A DNA stretch of 6,342 bases, taken from Desulfotomaculum sp. (GTDB lineage: Bacteria > Bacillota > Desulfotomaculia > Desulfotomaculales > Nap2-2B). Position numbers and translations under genes: made by a program. How positions within the stretch are numbered: position 1 is the stretch's first letter; each line of letters starts with the position of its first letter. Shown piece by piece: positions 5,847-6,342 of the stretch. The notes beneath the pieces were generated by a model, which saw nothing but the letters and a program-made list of their open reading frames with translations, made no database searches and was not told the DNA's origin. The stretch lies in NCBI GenBank assembly GCA_003457075.1, contig DMIY01000100.1, positions 327-6,668 on the forward strand. Direction: 5' to 3'.

Positions 5847-6342
5847 ATGTCTTTTACAAGACCTGAGATCATTCGTCCACCGAGCGAGTGGAAAAGCTAT
5901 TTTCTCCCCCTGACCAGCGGCTGCTCAAACAATACCTGTACTTTTTGCCGCTCCTACGGCTCAAAACTCAGAATAAGAAAGGTTGAAGAAGTTATCGAAG
6001 AGATCGACGTCCTGGCTCTTTATAAACAGCACGGTATCAGTATACCTTCGATACCTTACATAGTTTATGCTATTGCCCGCGGCTGGGATGGACGGCAAGT
6101 TTTTTTGCAGGACAGCGACGCCCTGGTTTATCCCTTTCCGAAATTAAAGAGAGTACTGGAACATTTAAATGAGAAGTTCCCGCGTCTGGAGCGGGTTGGT
6201 TCATACGCCACGGCGGCGGATGTTTTGCGCAGGAGCGTGGAAGAGCTTAAAATTCTTAAAGAACTGAATTTGGGCATCCTTTATATGGGAGTTGAAAGCG
6301 GTGACGAAGAAGTGCTTCAGAGGATATGCAAAAGAGTAAGCT
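5847..6342 (+). CDS. Radical SAM protein, 3' end missing
   Basis: The first 165 residues are present and the frame is still open at the window edge. RPPSEWKSYFLPLTSGC at residues 10-26 leads into three cysteines, C26, C31 and C34 (GCSNNTCTFC), which should bind the 4Fe-4S cluster that cleaves S-adenosylmethionine. The spacing is C-x4-C-x2-C rather than the textbook C-x3-C-x2-C. FLQDSDAL (86-93) fits the barrel strand after the cluster loop, and YMGVESGDEEVLQRICK (146-162) is the common radical SAM 'G-x-ESG-(S/D)-x-x-x-L' segment. The substrate is unknown. The 'RPPSE...GCSxNxCxFC' opening recalls a group of uncharacterised radical SAM proteins of anaerobes; this is from memory. ATG 5847 is supported by AAGGTG (5835-5840) six bases upstream. 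An extended -10 promoter lies about 90 bases before the start codon. Confidence 0.9.
   Translation, partial: MSFTRPEIIRPPSEWKSYFLPLTSGCSNNTCTFCRSYGSKLRIRKVEEVIEEIDVLALYKQHGISIPSIPYIVYAIARGWDGRQVFLQDSDALVYPFPKLKRVLEHLNEKFPRLERVGSYATAADVLRRSVEELKILKELNLGILYMGVESGDEEVLQRICKRVS

Overview
The window looks like chromosomal DNA from a Gram-positive anaerobe of the class Clostridia, possibly near Desulfotomaculum/Pelotomaculum. This is an inference. It rests on a comEA-comEC pair of Firmicutes architecture (ComEA with an SLBB domain plus helix-hairpin-helix motifs), strong Shine-Dalgarno sequences, frequent GTG/TTG starts, moderate GC content and 'ACACAGAG'-type intergenic repeats. No marker in the window fixes the genus.

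Layout, left to right. (1) Positions 1-461 hold the 3' half of a flavin-dependent nitronate monooxygenase/FabK-like oxidoreductase. (2) Positions 510-1133 encode ComEA, the membrane-anchored DNA receptor. (3) Positions 1134-1535 are a 400-base gap without a gene. It is filled by dispersed-repeat material: 9-bp-phased CTCTGTG heptamers in opposite orientations at the two ends, and two head-to-head GC-rich palindromes inside. (4) Positions 1536-3986 encode a full-length ComEC/Rec2 DNA-uptake channel with its C-terminal metallo-beta-lactamase-fold domain. Its last codons form one arm of a near-perfect 18-bp hairpin that spans the stop codon. (5) Positions 3987-4231 carry what looks like a decayed fragment of a second ComEC-type C-terminal domain. 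(6) Positions 4232-5503 on the minus strand encode an M20-family metallopeptidase (ArgE/DapE-like), convergent with comEC. (7) Positions 5504-5846 are a divergent regulatory gap with an extended -10 promoter and several inverted repeats. (8) Positions 5847-6342 on the plus strand hold the 5' part of a radical SAM protein that runs off the window.

Functionally, ComEA and ComEC work together: ComEA binds incoming double-stranded DNA at the outer face of the membrane, and ComEC passes one strand into the cytoplasm. The comEB gene that lies between them in Bacillus is absent, and repeat material occupies that place. The other three genes have no evident link to competence. Nothing here amounts to a clearly new system. 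The observations most worth checking are the comEC-tail relic, the hairpin over the comEC stop and the compound repeat splitting comEA from comEC.
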